A DNA stretch of 64,000 nucleotides from contig NC_134138.1 of NCBI RefSeq assembly GCF_033958435.1, forward strand, positions 10,242,001 through 10,306,000, in the 5' to 3' direction. Of the stretch, positions 53,801 through 64,000 are shown piece after piece. The position numbers were made by a program, and so were the translations under genes. Under the pieces are notes generated by a model, which had not been told where the DNA came from, did not search any database, and saw nothing but the letters and a program-made list of their open reading frames with translations. How positions within the stretch are numbered: position 1 is the first letter of the stretch; every line of letters starts with the position of its first letter. This DNA is from Carettochelys insculpta. Its lineage: Eukaryota > Chordata > Testudines > Carettochelyidae.

Positions 53801-55808
53801 GTGATTCTGAAAGAAAAGAAAAATAAACATTCGCGCTTTTTGCTTTTCGTATTCTTAAGACTTTTCTGAATAACTTGTTCGGGGGGTAATTTCTAGACCC
53901 TGAATGTCATGGTGCTCCACTGAAATCAATGGGTCTGCTAATGTGAGACCTTACCATTGATCTGATGACTCGTTGCAGGAGTCCATGCAAATCCCCACTG
54001 AAATCACTGGGATAGTCTGTGTGTGCAGTAGCCTGGCCACAGCTCAGTGGATGATGGGATCAGGAGCCTAATTTGATTTGCAGGAAAAAAGCAATGTGGA
54101 AATAGTCTCTTGATTGCAGGGCTAATGAATATTTCCTGTAAGCCTAACTCCTCCAAAGAGGCAATTGTGGTTGTTATTCAAAGCTGTCATCTCCCCCCAG
54201 TGGAATAAATGCTTTTTAAAAAATTATAGCATTTGTCATCCACTTAGAAAATACAGGATTTTAGAAAACATTACTTAGGAAATAAATACACTTCATACAG
54301 ATCGATCTAAATTGCATATTTGAATAATTTATCTGAAATGCAGTCTATGTATGTACAAGTAGATTTATCTAAAATGCCTCATTTTGTGCATACATTTACA
54401 TGGAAAATATAATCTTAATAATTCCTTTCAGAAGTGATGAGGCTTTTATTCATGACAAGCACAACATCTCAGCAGTCGGTATAGTTGCTCTTCTTCTCAG
54501 ACACCCTCAGAACCCTTTCTCACACCATGCGTCCTTTCTCTTCCCTTCCTAGTTTTAAAGCTGGGGCACTCTTACGTTGAACATATATTGGGTCCATTAA
54601 TGTTAGAATCCTAAATCACTTTCCAATCATTATGACTCCTTCTTATATAACTCTGCTATTGGGTAAAGGTGCCAGACAGATGCCCAAAAGAAACAAAGTC
54701 CTCCAAAGAAGAAATATAACATGGGCTGCATCAGGATCAGCTTCTCTGGGCTTCCCTCTCATCCTGAAACCCAACCATTATCTGAAGGACCACTTGTAGG
54801 GGAACAGAGAAGTTCTGTCTCGGTGGTCCAGTCATAGCTTAGGCTTTGCTATGATTAGTAAGAATGATGCTAATATTGTTGATGGCAGTAGGTTTCCACT
54901 AAAACCTCCCGGCTCTGAATGAACGTGTTCACACACCCAACGTAGCTCAGTAGCTGAGGGATATTACACAGTAATGTCTGCCTAGCTGCCCTTGGCCGGA
55001 TTTAAACTAGGATCCTACTGGTACATCAATGGAAGGCCAGTCATACAGATTAGGTGTTGTAACATGGGAGCAAGCTGTGATGAGTTACGTCTGAACCTGC
55101 CCAAGTCAGAGTTACTGTTGACCCTACATCAAGGAGGGGTCTGCAACTTGATGCTCTGGAGTTCCACACTGCTCTTTAAGGACTCCTTTGTGGCTCCCAA
55201 TAATATAATTGCAAAGTGGGAAAAAAAAAATCTGTTTTTGGTAAACAGTGAATATCTAAAAGTCCAACAATGAACACTCATACCTAAATAGCAAACAATA
55301 TGTGGTCTCAAAACACTGGATAACTCCACCTTTAATATTTGCAGTGCATTGTGGGATGTGATACTGTATCTGTGTTTTGATCGTGTTAATAACGTCTTGA
55401 TTTTGAAAAGGAAAAGGAAGCTTGCGGCATTCCTGCTGTGAAGGGCAACACATCTTAAGAAAGAAAAGTGAAATTAAATGTCTACAAAAAGCGTGGTTTG
55501 ACTTTATTCATTAAAGACCATCTCGTATTCACATGCATTGCAGCTCTTGAATTATTGAGTTTTTTTATTGAATTAAAAAAAAATGGTTCTTGTTATTTTG
55601 GCTGCCGACTCCTGCCCTAAGTCATCCCTGAGCCGGAGAATGTGACTCATCAGGCTTAGCAGGCCCAAATACAGGCAGATTCAGAGGTAACTCATCACAC
55701 ACACACAAACATACTGTCGTGTGGCTGGTGAGCAGTCAGAGAAATTCTTCAGCTGTGCATGTTAAAGTAAAGCAAGTTTGAAGATGCTGGGTCCAGGCTG
55801 TTGTGATG
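53801..55808. other. Gene-free stretch
   Basis: 53890-54015 holds an old dispersed repeat ('ccactgaaatcaatgggtc' and 'ccccactgaaatcactggg'). 54100-54430 is AT-rich, repeat-poor and a candidate for conserved non-coding sequence by appearance only. 54935-55030 ('gtagctcagtagctgag', 'ggccggatttaaac') might be a decayed tRNA-type SINE head. No exon is recognised. Confidence 0.4.
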
Positions 55809-55811
55809 GGA

Positions 55812-56035
55812 GTGCAGTCTAGTGGTTAGATCAGAGCGGGAGGACTCCTGCAGTCTATCCCCAGCTTTTCCAATAGGTCAGAGTGTGACCTTGGGCAGAT
55901 CAGTCATCCTTTCTGTGCCTCACTGTCCTCCCCCAGAAAACAGACATACCATCACTATCTTTGTGATGCACAGTTCATAGATAAAGCCTTGTGAATTGTA
56001 GAAGGCTTGATTAGTGCCCTTATTTTGACAGGAGC
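55812..56035 (+). mobile_element. MIR-like SINE
   Basis: 'gtgcagtctagtggttagat' (head), 'aggactcctgcagtctatc', 'tgtgaccttgggcagatc', 'ctttctgtgcctcactg' and 'cttgtgaattgtagaagg' follow in the order of the amniote MIR SINE. Diverged but clear. Confidence 0.75.
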
Positions 56036-56429
56036 ATAGAGATCTCTAAAGATTTTGATTCTGTCAGTTTAGTCTAATAAACTAAATGCAAGGAAAAGGT
56101 TGACGAGTCTGAAGCCAATTAGAGTATTGAACTGGATGCAAAACGGGTTTCTTTATTCACAAACCACATTTCTAGCTTCTGTTGACTCATTGCAAATAAT
56201 CATGATTGACACCTGATCCCAGCTAATGAGAGCAACAGAGGGACTGCAAAACTCAGCAAGGAATACTAGTTACAACTTAATCAACTCAGATACTGTAAAT
56301 GTCCAGAGGTATACAGACTACCCAAGTAGGCTGTGATAGCATCAGCTCTCCCAGGTGTAACAACTACAATAATGTAACACTCCCATATTTGTATGTACAC
56401 ATCTACCCCTGCCAGACTAAAACTTCCAC

Positions 56430-56560
56430 TTCAAGCATCTGATGAAGTGAGCTGCAGCCCACGAAAGCTTATGCTTTAATAAATTCGTTAGTCTTTATGG
56501 TGCCACAAGACTCATCATTTGTTTTGCTGAAACAGAGTAATGTAACCACCTCTCCATCTA
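56430..56560 (-). mobile_element. tRNA-headed SINE
   Basis: The minus strand has the head 'agaggtggttacattactc' and 'gtttcagcaaaac', then 'gagtcttgtggcacc', 'aagactaacgaatttatt', 'gcataagctttcgtggg' and 'agctcacttcatcagatg'. This is the ordinary, non-foldback arrangement. Confidence 0.85.
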
Positions 56561-57454
56561 AATATTTAGATGATTATCTAAGCTGAACCTCTGAAACTAT
56601 TGTGGGTTTTTTTCCATTTTTGGGAGCACCTGAACTCTAATGAAACAAAGATCTTGCTTTTATACAAACATGCCTGTAAGTTAAAATAACACAGGCATGC
56701 CCACCTCCCGTCTGGACCATCTTCTGAGCCTCGTTGAAACATAATTTGTTTCAAAAGATCTTTGCATGAAAAGACTGAAATTTGACAAGAAAGAAAGGAG
56801 TGAGCTTTGTGGATTAGTGCCCAGAATAACGATGTTCAATGGAGATCTCGCTGTCTTACATCTTGGCATCAGTGCTGGTGAAGGGGCCAGAGCTTTAAGG
56901 ATGGCAGCACTTTGTATCACTCACATTGTTCCAAATTGTTGGAAGCAGGAGAGAGCAGCTGTTAGAGGTTGTCTGGAAGCCAAAGGAGGTCCAGGAGTTT
57001 CCTTTCCAGTTGAGCTACCCTGACATCAACTAAATTTGCTTAACACTGCCATGGCTGAAACAGGCTCCCTTGATGTACATGTTTCATTGCTAGGAGTGCT
57101 TAATATTTTTTTGCTTACTATTTTAAATATATTTAGTGACTTTTGGGCTTCTGCAAGATCTTGGGTTGGGGGCTCTGGAGAACAAAGTCCTCCCTTTCCA
57201 ACCAGAACCAGTAATGTATGAGCAAAGGCAGAGCAGTGCTAATGTCTCTTTGCTGCCAGTGTGATTCAATCCACAAACCACCTCTAGGGATGGGAGAAGT
57301 TCAATATCCATGGCCCATTTGATGCTTGGCCTCCCCTACTCCTAATGATTGTGGTGGTTTTTTGATGTAAACATTTGACATTTTTCTAATGCCCAGGTGC
57401 TTGGTGTTGTGCTGTTTGGACTTATTTTTGGAAGCAAAATATTTTTGCTACAAC
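56561..57454. other. Unassigned sequence
   Basis: No recognised repeat or exon. Short opposed ORFs only. Confidence 0.5.
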
Positions 57455-57470
57455 ACTGATGGTATTCATT

Positions 57471-57746
57471 CATCCTGTGGACGTGGCCAAGCCAGCGGAG
57501 TCGACGCTGCCTGAGGAGGGTATGCATGGTTGGGATTCCAGCTTGCTCGAGGACGGCGGTGTTGGTCACTCTGTCCTTCCATGATATTCCAAGGATGCGC
57601 CTGAGGCAGCGCAAGTGGAAGACATTCAGCCTCTTTTCCTGGCGGGCATATAGGGTCCAAGTCTCGCTGCCATAAAGGAGGGTGCTGAGGATGCAGGCTC
57701 TGTAGACTTGCATTTTAGTGTGAGTGTACAGCTGGAAGGATTCCAA
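57471..57746 (-). pseudogene. LINE C, inverted segment after the RT core
   Basis: The minus strand encodes 'THTKMQVYRACILSTLLYGS', 'ETWTLYARQEKRLNVFHLRC', 'LRRILGISWKDRVTNTAVLE' and 'LRQRRLRWLGHVHRM', the conserved post-RT region of this LINE type. It is open throughout and ends where host DNA (the TSD) begins. Confidence 0.9.
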
Positions 57747-58078
57747 AAGATATCCTGTTTGGTGAGCTAGCCTCTGGCAAAAGACCTCCTGGATGCCCCC
57801 AGTTGTATTACAAAGATGTCTGCAAGAGAGACCTCGGAGAGGTAGACATCGAGCTGGACAACTGGGAAGAACTAGCAGACGACCGCAGCAGATGGAGGCA
57901 GGCGTTACACAAGGGCCTTCAGAAGGGCGAGTTGAAGATCAGACAGCTAGCAGAGGAGAAGCGAGTGCACAGAAAGCAAAATAAGGACTTGCCAGACACC
58001 CACTACATCTGCAAGAGATGCAGCAAGGACTGTCACACTCGTGTGGGTCTTTATAGTCACAATAGACGCTGTAAATGA
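57740..58078 (+). pseudogene. LINE C C-terminal finger domain
   Basis: Plus-strand frame from 'GRIPKDILFGELASGKRPPG' through 'CPQLYYKDVCKRDLGEVDI', a charged helix and 'YICKRCSKDCHTRVGLYSHN' to 'RRCK' and stop. C-x2-C and H-x-type spacing suggests a zinc finger that binds the element RNA or DNA. It is open and nearly identical to the copy at 10214-10562. Confidence 0.85.
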
Positions 58079-58193
58079 AGTCCTCAATTGAAACTTTAAA
58101 TGGCGCAATCCATAGTCTATGCAGACTGAAGGATGCCTACTACTACTGATGGTATTCATTTAAATTAGATGCCACCAATCTTATACTCTAGGC

Positions 58194-58511
58194 CAGGGGT
58201 CAGCAACCCTCAGAACAGGTGCCAAGAGGGGCACACAAGCCAATTTTCATGGGCACATGGAGGTGAGATCTCAGCTCTGCTCCTCCACCCCCTTGCATCT
58301 GGGAGCTTGCTCAAAACCATGCCGCCTGTGGATTAACAAAACACCATCTAATGCTACCAACCACCCCCTAAATTGTAGAGCTCTTCATCTTTATTTGTTC
58401 TTGAAGCTGTTTTAAGTAGGACTATTAGTGACTTTAAAAAGTGTCACCAGAACTTAGAGGTCAAAAGGTCAAATTTCGGCACTCTGCCTCGGAAAGTTTG
58501 CTGACCCCTTG
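58194..58511. mobile_element. hAT-like non-autonomous transposon, 318 bp, intact
   Basis: The terminus 'caggggtcagcaa' is answered at the other end by 'tttgctgaccccttg'. The flanking 8-mers 'ctctaggc' (58186-58193) and 'ctgtaggc' (58512-58519) differ at one base, fitting a hAT 8-bp TSD. The body matches the split copy at 37575-38741. It follows LINE C by only 33 bp. Non-coding. Confidence 0.85.
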
Positions 58512-58639
58512 CTGTAGGCTCTTCACTTTATAGTAAAATCAAGATACAATATTCAGTAAAAGTTAACAAGCTCTTAAAACCATGGATGCTTTAGATATTA
58601 TGGTGCTACGTTCGGACTCAGAAGATCTTAGTTTCATTT

Positions 58640-58795
58640 CTTCAGAGCTGGAGTTTCAGAATTTTCCAGATCTGAGGAAGTGGGTCTGTCCCACGAAAGC
58701 TCATCACGCAATAAATTGTTTTGTTAGTCTTTAAAGTACAGCATAACTTTTTTTGTTTTTGTGGTGATATAGACAAACATGGCTTCCTCTCTGAC
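58640..58795 (-). mobile_element. SINE, second cryptodiran type
   Basis: Minus strand: head 'gagaggaagccatgtttgtc', then 'atatcaccacaaaaac', 'actttaaagactaacaaaac', 'gatgagctttcgtgggac' and 'cccacttcctcagatc'. Same body as 41275 and 1266. Confidence 0.83.
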
Positions 58796-59040
58796 TATAA
58801 GACCTAGGTTGAAATTCCTACTTCACCACAACCTTCTTGTGTAATCTGTGACAAATCACTTTGGTTTCAATGGAAATGAGCTGCTAAATACACTTGATTA
58901 TCTGGGCCTTAATCTCTCTATCTCAGTTACCCCATCTGTTGAATGGAGTTGAGAGCAGTGCCTTGCTTCACACAGGAAAAATATATTAGACTGTGAGGTG
59001 CATAGATATTACAGTAATGGGCTATATAAATACATTAACT
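58796..59040 (+). mobile_element. MIR-like SINE
   Basis: 'gacctaggttgaaattcc', 'gtgtaatctgtgacaaatc', 'ctcagttaccccatctgttg', 'gactgtgaggtgcatag' and 'gggctatataaatac' appear in MIR order with high divergence. Confidence 0.6.
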
Positions 59041-60805
59041 AGACCAACTCAAATATTAACACAGGACCACAATGAACCTGAATCAAAACCCTATATTATG
59101 ACCATCAACTGACCACTTCCCCAAATTCCCAGCATAAGAGGTGAGATTTGCTATGAAAGTTAAGAAATCTGGGCTCTGATCAATATTATCTGTCTCTCTA
59201 TAACTTAATTCTCCATAAAATAGGGGATTATGCTCATTTGAAAGTTAGTTTTGCGTTGATCCAAAGCCTTCAATTTGATTGATGACGTTGATGTCTCACA
59301 GCGCTAATAGTACTATCTAATGTAACCTTTTTATATTTTGCATTTCATCCAAGCTGTCTGCTAAAATGCTTTGCAGCTTTCAGGTGAGAAGCTTAGAGCA
59401 TAATTTGGCCCACAGACAATATGTATCTGCAGTAGGAGAGAGAAATGATAGGGTGGTTATATTTCTGTTTAAATCTACTCATATGGTGAAGAGTAGACCC
59501 TCCAATCTAACTGGTGGGAGATGAATGTGTGTGTGTGTGTTGCTAGAGAGAGACTTACTGATGTCATAGTTCCTGAAGTAGCAGCAGCTGTGACACTTTC
59601 ATGGTCTCCTTGAGGGCTCCTCACTTAGCTTTGAGGCTTCTGGGCATCAGTCTGACTTGAGATCAACTGCAACTCCTGCTAAAGTAAGAATTTAAGTTGT
59701 AATTCTCTATAATTAACTGAGCGAGTCTGACTTCACTCCAGCACTCACAATCCTGTTCTCTCTGGGGCATCCACATGGTTAACCAGTGAATTGTCAGCCT
59801 TTAAAGACCAAAGTCCTGTTTATTCACGTATATTTAAACAATAAATAGGCCCAGTGAAAATCTGAGTTTACCACAGAGTCATCCATTTTCACATTTTCAC
59901 ATCCATTTTTCACCATGATAGGAACAAAATACTCATACATCCTTTCTGAAGGGTCATCACTTCTGGGTACGTGTTCCCTACCCCATTGGACTAGAATACA
60001 GTTTCCAGCCCCTAGCAATGTAACATTTGCAAAGCTGTTATTAAAGTCTTTGAACATTCCATCTGTCTGTAGTATCTGTCACAACTCACAGGACTTACAG
60101 CTAACAAATGGCCACCTCCCATCACTTCATGTCATGAGATGCATCATGAGTTATTAGACTCAAAGGAATAATGTGGTGAAATTAGGATTTACACTTGAAA
60201 TATTTTAGACATTGTGTTGATTAAGGTGGATTACCACTGTGACACGGATTATACTGTTCTGAACTGAGCAGTATGCTGCAGCAATAGACGACTTCTCGGT
60301 GTCTGTTATATGTAAAGTTAATAAAGCTGAAGAAGCATTGAGTCTAGTAGCTGGGGGTGGAGGGATTAAACAACCCATAGCATTGATTAGGGAAGGATCA
60401 CTGAAAAGAAATGTCTCAAAATAAACACATCACTTACCTTGCCCATCAGTATTAATAGCAAAATCAGAGTTGCTGTGGAGACAGTATATAGTAAGACCCT
60501 TCCTTTTATCTTTTGTAAATCCCACATTTGCAATTGAATATGGTAGGAAAAGACTTTCAGAGCCAGAAGTTGGTAAGTCGCCTGACCTATATATCTTTGC
60601 AGAGAGAGCCATCTTCTTTCTCCACTGCATTGTCTGGTTTTCCATCAGAGGTCTTCTGCTGAGCTTTGTGGCCAGCTGGAAATGGCTTCTCATGGCTATA
60701 TTGCTAGGTCTGAAAAGAATCAAATGTGAAAAGAGAATTTCTAGGGTGTCGTCTTCACCAAGTAGAACTCCCATTCCTACACAGCACTACCCCTTTTAAT
60801 ATTTT
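59041..60805. other. Gene-free stretch
   Basis: It contains a short (tg)n run at 59526-59540. Opposed ORFs at 60430-60799 (about 110 codons) carry no recognised domain. No repeat family was identified. Confidence 0.45.
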
Positions 60806-60808
60806 CTG

Positions 60809-61778
60809 TAGAATCATAGAATCATGAAATGCTAGGGCTGGAAGGGACCTTGAGAGGTCATTGAGTCCAGCCCCCTGCCCTCATGGCAGGACCAAGTACT
60901 GTCTAGACCATCCCTGATAGACATTTATCTAACCTGTTCTTAAATATCTCCAGAGGTAGAGATTCCACAACGTCCCTAGGCAATTTATTCCAGTGTTTGA
61001 CCACCCTGACAGTTAGGAACTTTTTCCTGATGTCCAATCTAAACCTCCCTTGCTGCAGTTTAAGTCCATTGCTTCTTGCTCTATCCTCAGAGGCCAAGAA
61101 CAAGTTTTCTCCCTCCTCCTTATCACACCCTTTGGGATACCTGAAAACTGCTATCATGCCCCCCGTCGTCTTTTCTCCAAACTAAACCAATTCTTTCAGC
61201 CTTTCTTCATAAGTCATGTTCTCTAGACTTTTGATCATTTTCATTGCTCTTTTCTGGACCCTTTTCCAATTTCTCCACATCTTTCTTGAAGTGCGGTGCC
61301 CAGAAATGGACACAATGCTCCAACTGAGGCCTAACCGGTGCAGAGTGGAAGAATGACTTCTCGTGTCTTGTTCACTACACACCTGTTAATGCATCCCAGA
61401 ATCATGTTTGCTTTTTTTGCAACAGCATCACACTGTTGACTCATATTTAACTTGTGGTTCACTCTAGCCCCTAGATTCCTTTCTCCCTTACTCCTTCCTA
61501 GACAGTCGCTTCCCATTCTGTATGTGTGAAACTGATTGTTCCTTCCTAAGTGGAGCACTTTGCATTTGTCTTTATTAAACTTAATCGTGTTAACTTCAGA
61601 TCATTTCTCCAATTTGTCCAGATCATTTTGAATTCTGACCCTATCCTCCAAAGTAGTTGCGACCCCTCCTAGCTTGGTATCATCTGCAAACTTAATAAGC
61701 TTACTTTCAATGCCAATATCTCAATTGTTGATGAAGATATTGAACAGAACCAGTCCCAATACAGACCCCTGTTTAATC
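60809..61778 (-). mobile_element. CR1 LINE 3' fragment, minus strand
   Basis: The 3' end is 'agaatcatagaatcatg' at 60810. Minus-strand peptides in order are 'GRNNQFHTYRMGSDCLGRSK' with 'VNHKLNMSQQCDAVAKKAN' (61558-61331), 'NMTYEERLKELV' (61382-61182) and '[20 protein letters not shown]' (61157-60903). It is close in sequence to the copies at 21035 and 37785. Confidence 0.93.
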
Positions 61779-62475
61779 CTGTTGTCATAGTCATATGACC
61801 AAAGACTTTGTGGAACATAGAGAGACCTGTGCCCTCTCACAAAAGTGACTCATGGGCTTTGACTTTTTCCCTTCTCTCTCTCGCTTCCTTTCAAGTGTGA
61901 AAGAATCATCAGATGCCATCATTTCAACGCTTCATTTTATACATGGCTTATAGCGAATAAAGTGGCAATGGCATAGTCCCCGGGAAGGTAGACAATTTTT
62001 CCAACTCAGTGGGCCCACAGCAATCCACCAGCTTTTTCAAGCCTCACAACACCATCAGCTGTCAACTAGCACCATCCAATAAAGTCATCCATGATTAATT
62101 ATTCTTCAATGACAGCTGCATATTGAAACAAGCTGATAGCTGCTGACAGTAGGAATCCAATTAACCATGAATTACTATCTTGATTGTGGCCCAATTAATG
62201 TCAGCTGTTCCATGTCAGGAGGGAAGGCCCAACTGATATAATTGTTTAATTAATTTACTGTAAGAGCTTAGTTGATGTGTGACTGTCCCTGATGCCTACT
62301 CTCTCTGCCCTACTGAACATTAGTTTTTAAGGAGAGAGGTAAAAGGGCATGCTGCCTACTGCTCTTTGCTGAAGCAAGTAATGAAATTCCTTCCTGAATA
62401 AGGCTTTTGAAAGCATTGCTTGGGGAAGATCAGAACACTTACACAGTTCATTGCTCAAGTCAGTTTGCTGTGTCC
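61779..62475. other. Repeat-poor stretch with clustered ATTA cores
   Basis: Between 62085 and 62270 there are several homeodomain-type cores: 'catgattaattattc', 'ccaattaaccatgaatta', 'ccaattaatgtcagctg' and 'tgtttaattaattta'. No repeat family or ORF is present. It may be a regulatory element or simply AT-rich DNA. Confidence 0.35.
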
Positions 62476-62477
62476 TT

Positions 62478-63180
62478 GTAGCAGGGTGGTTACCCTGCAC
62501 CAGCAAGAAGAGAGTTGAATCCAGCCCTGAGAGGTGGCTGAGGCCGAAAGAGCCAGAAGCTGGGGCAAATAGCTGCCAATTAGGGTTGTAATTAGTTAAG
62601 GGCCAACTGAAGTCTGTGTAAATAGGACTCCTGGAGAGGAGGAGAATGTTCTTGCTCCAGTTATCGAGCTGGAGGAACGTGGCTGTCTGGGAAGCTACAA
62701 GAGCTTCCTAACACAGAGTGGGGCTGAGGAAAGGCAGGAAGAGCTAGGCAGGGGGGACTCTGGCCAGGCAAGCTCCCAGGCTGCAGGGCCTGAGACAAGG
62801 CCTGCAGCAGCCAGAGAAGCAGAAGGCAGGTCCAGTAAGCCTCTCGCCAGTGAAGAGTGGCCATTTCAGACTGCGGTGTGCCCCTGAGATGAGGAACTAG
62901 ATGACAACCAGACATGGGTCCCTGAAGCAAGGTGGATGTAGGGTTTTGGGGTTCTCACGGAAGGGAGAACCCCTGATTGTCGGGCGCTGCCATGCAGCGG
63001 TATCCTGAGGGAGGGCCCCTGGTCTGGGAGGGATGTGGGTGCTGACAGAGGTGATGGAAAACAAGCAGGTAACAAAAGGCAAGATACCAGCCAGAAGAGA
63101 GTTCTCCAGAGGCTAAAAAGCTGATTCCCTAAATAGCCAGCAGGAGGCACTGTGGCACTGAGTCATGCCTAGTTACAGTC
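62478..63180. mobile_element. Long GC-rich repeat, about 700 bp
   Basis: It starts with 'gtagcagggtggttaccctg', whose 'gcagggt'/'accctgc' arms form a small hairpin. It continues purine-rich ('gctgaggaaaggcaggaag') and ends near 'agcaggaggcactgtgg' and 'cactgagtcatgcc'. The wording matches the class of long GC-rich non-coding repeats (LTR- or TIR-type) common in turtle genomes. Terminal repeats were not resolved. Minus-strand ORFs of up to 94 codons are not recognisable. Confidence 0.5.
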
Positions 63181-64000
63181 CTTGAGGCTGGTTTGCTAAG
63201 AGAGAGCCTGGACTTCACTTTGAGAGTATCAAATTGAAGATTCATGCTAACTTGACTTGTCTGTTTCTTAAAAATGTGTCTGAAGGCAGTGGGTGGTTCA
63301 GAAAGCAAATCACGATGAGGTGTGAATGCGTTAGCAGTGAAAATAGGAAATCGGGGCAGGGTGACTGAACATTTTTGAGGTGTTTTTTTTTTTTTATTTA
63401 CTATATAATGTCTGTCAGGTTCCCTGAAATTAGTTCAGGGTCTCAGCTCAATTCCAGATGAATGTGGTACACATCGCAAAGACAGCACCTGCCTGGAATT
63501 TGTGAGAATGAGTAGGAATAGAAATTCAGTAACTAGTAGCTGTGCGAGTTGAGGCACATTGGTTACATGCAGCTAAGTTAGCGGACCCTGCATGTGCTGT
63601 GGATCCATTCTAGAGACTGTAATATCTGCAATTACCAACTGATCACTTTTCAACAGCCTTAAATGCACTTATTAAAACCTGCCCTTTCACCCTGTTTATA
63701 AAGGCCAACAACAGGAAAGAGAGAAGCCCATTTTAAGCCCTAATTGTCATTCCTGGACACTGACAACTAAGTTGGAGTCTGTGAACTAGATCAAGAGAAC
63801 TTTCCTTAATCTCCACAAGAAACTTAAATTATCCTTCAAAAGAGAGATTCAGAATGATTACTGAATAAGAGGATTAAAACTAAAAAAGAGTGCTAATGAC
63901 TTAAAGAGTCTAGCATTAAAAAAGATGAACTCAATAAATTAATATGGTAAGTATGGAGGCTATGAGAAGAGAGAGGGGAAAATATATACAATTTTTTTCT
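63181..64000. other. Unassigned sequence to window end
   Basis: AT-rich and gene-free, with a T-run at 63385-63396. The window ends in 'caatttttttct' without a recognisable feature. Confidence 0.5.

Larger units (their letters stand above)
57471..58144 (+). mobile_element. LINE C insertion, 5'-inverted, perfect 16-bp TSD
   Basis: It is flanked by 'actgatggtattcatt' at 57455-57470 and again at 58145-58160. The right part (about 57738-58144) is the element's 3' end in plus orientation. The left part (57471 to about 57737) is the immediately upstream stretch in minus orientation, ending at the target in the codons for 'GHVHRM'. The plus part resumes at 'GRIPKDILFGELASG', so only about two codons are missing between the halves. 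This is the signature of twin priming. The 3' end is 'ggatgcctactact', with no poly(A). Confidence 0.95.

Noticed and set aside
57471..58144. Two separate LINE insertions in opposite orientation
   Set aside because: A single perfect TSD surrounds both parts and they abut in the protein map, which fits one twin-primed event better.

Overview
This is vertebrate nuclear DNA, most likely from a cryptodiran turtle. The evidence is the mix of interspersed repeats. There are many CR1 LINE copies with the typical 3' end. There are tRNA-headed SINEs with the 'ggtgccacaggac' block known from tortoises and other cryptodires, and a second SINE type with a tRNA-like head and a CR1 tail. Palindromic MITEs with 'tgtagacatagcc'-type ends are frequent, and RTE/BovB-like LINEs are present. 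The species cannot be fixed by reading. I find no exon of a host protein gene, no true tRNA or rRNA gene and no CRISPR array. The window reads as intergenic or intronic DNA in which roughly half can be assigned to mobile elements. No operons or bacterial features apply.

Layout. 0.2-3.2 kb: SINE and MITE copies, one SINE nested in a MITE with a 14-bp target-site duplication (TSD), and two palindromic MITEs side by side. 3.3-7.3 kb: a nearly complete but frameshifted LINE (A) on the minus strand. 10.15-10.99 kb: a LINE 3' fragment fused to the most CpG-dense DNA in the window. 11.5-18.7 kb: tRNA/CR1 SINE, hAT-like and mariner-like elements, and an 88-nt hairpin. 21 kb: CR1. 23.46-26.45 kb: a nearly complete LINE (B) on the minus strand. 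28.2-30.5 kb: a nested tandem-repeat complex with 150-, 68- and about 200-bp periods, interrupted by a hairpin SINE. 30.7-32.7 kb: MITEs. 32.95-34.74 kb: a block bounded by 77-bp inverted repeats. 36.0-36.5 kb: a mariner-like element at the centre of another palindrome. 37.6-38.7 kb: a hAT-like element split by a CR1. 41.5 kb: an element with 12-bp perfect inverted ends. 45.5-50.1 kb: a stack of CR1 copies of different ages. 50.3-53.8 kb: GC-rich DNA transposons, a 43-bp tandem duplication, and a SINE joined to a (TA)n run. 57.47-58.14 kb: a LINE fragment with 5' inversion (twin priming) and a perfect 16-bp TSD. 58.2 kb: an intact copy of the hAT-like element. 60.8 kb: CR1. 62.5-63.2 kb: a long GC-rich repeat.

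The most notable observations are four. (1) Two LINE insertions 47 kb apart break at almost the same codon, one by inversion and one by fusion to GC-rich DNA. (2) The 28-30 kb tandem complex has an exact 68-bp period. (3) Three SINE copies have a foldback structure, one with 37-bp perfect arms. (4) A 1.8-kb block is bounded by 95%-identical 77-bp inverted repeats. Element boundaries without TSDs or clear termini are approximate.
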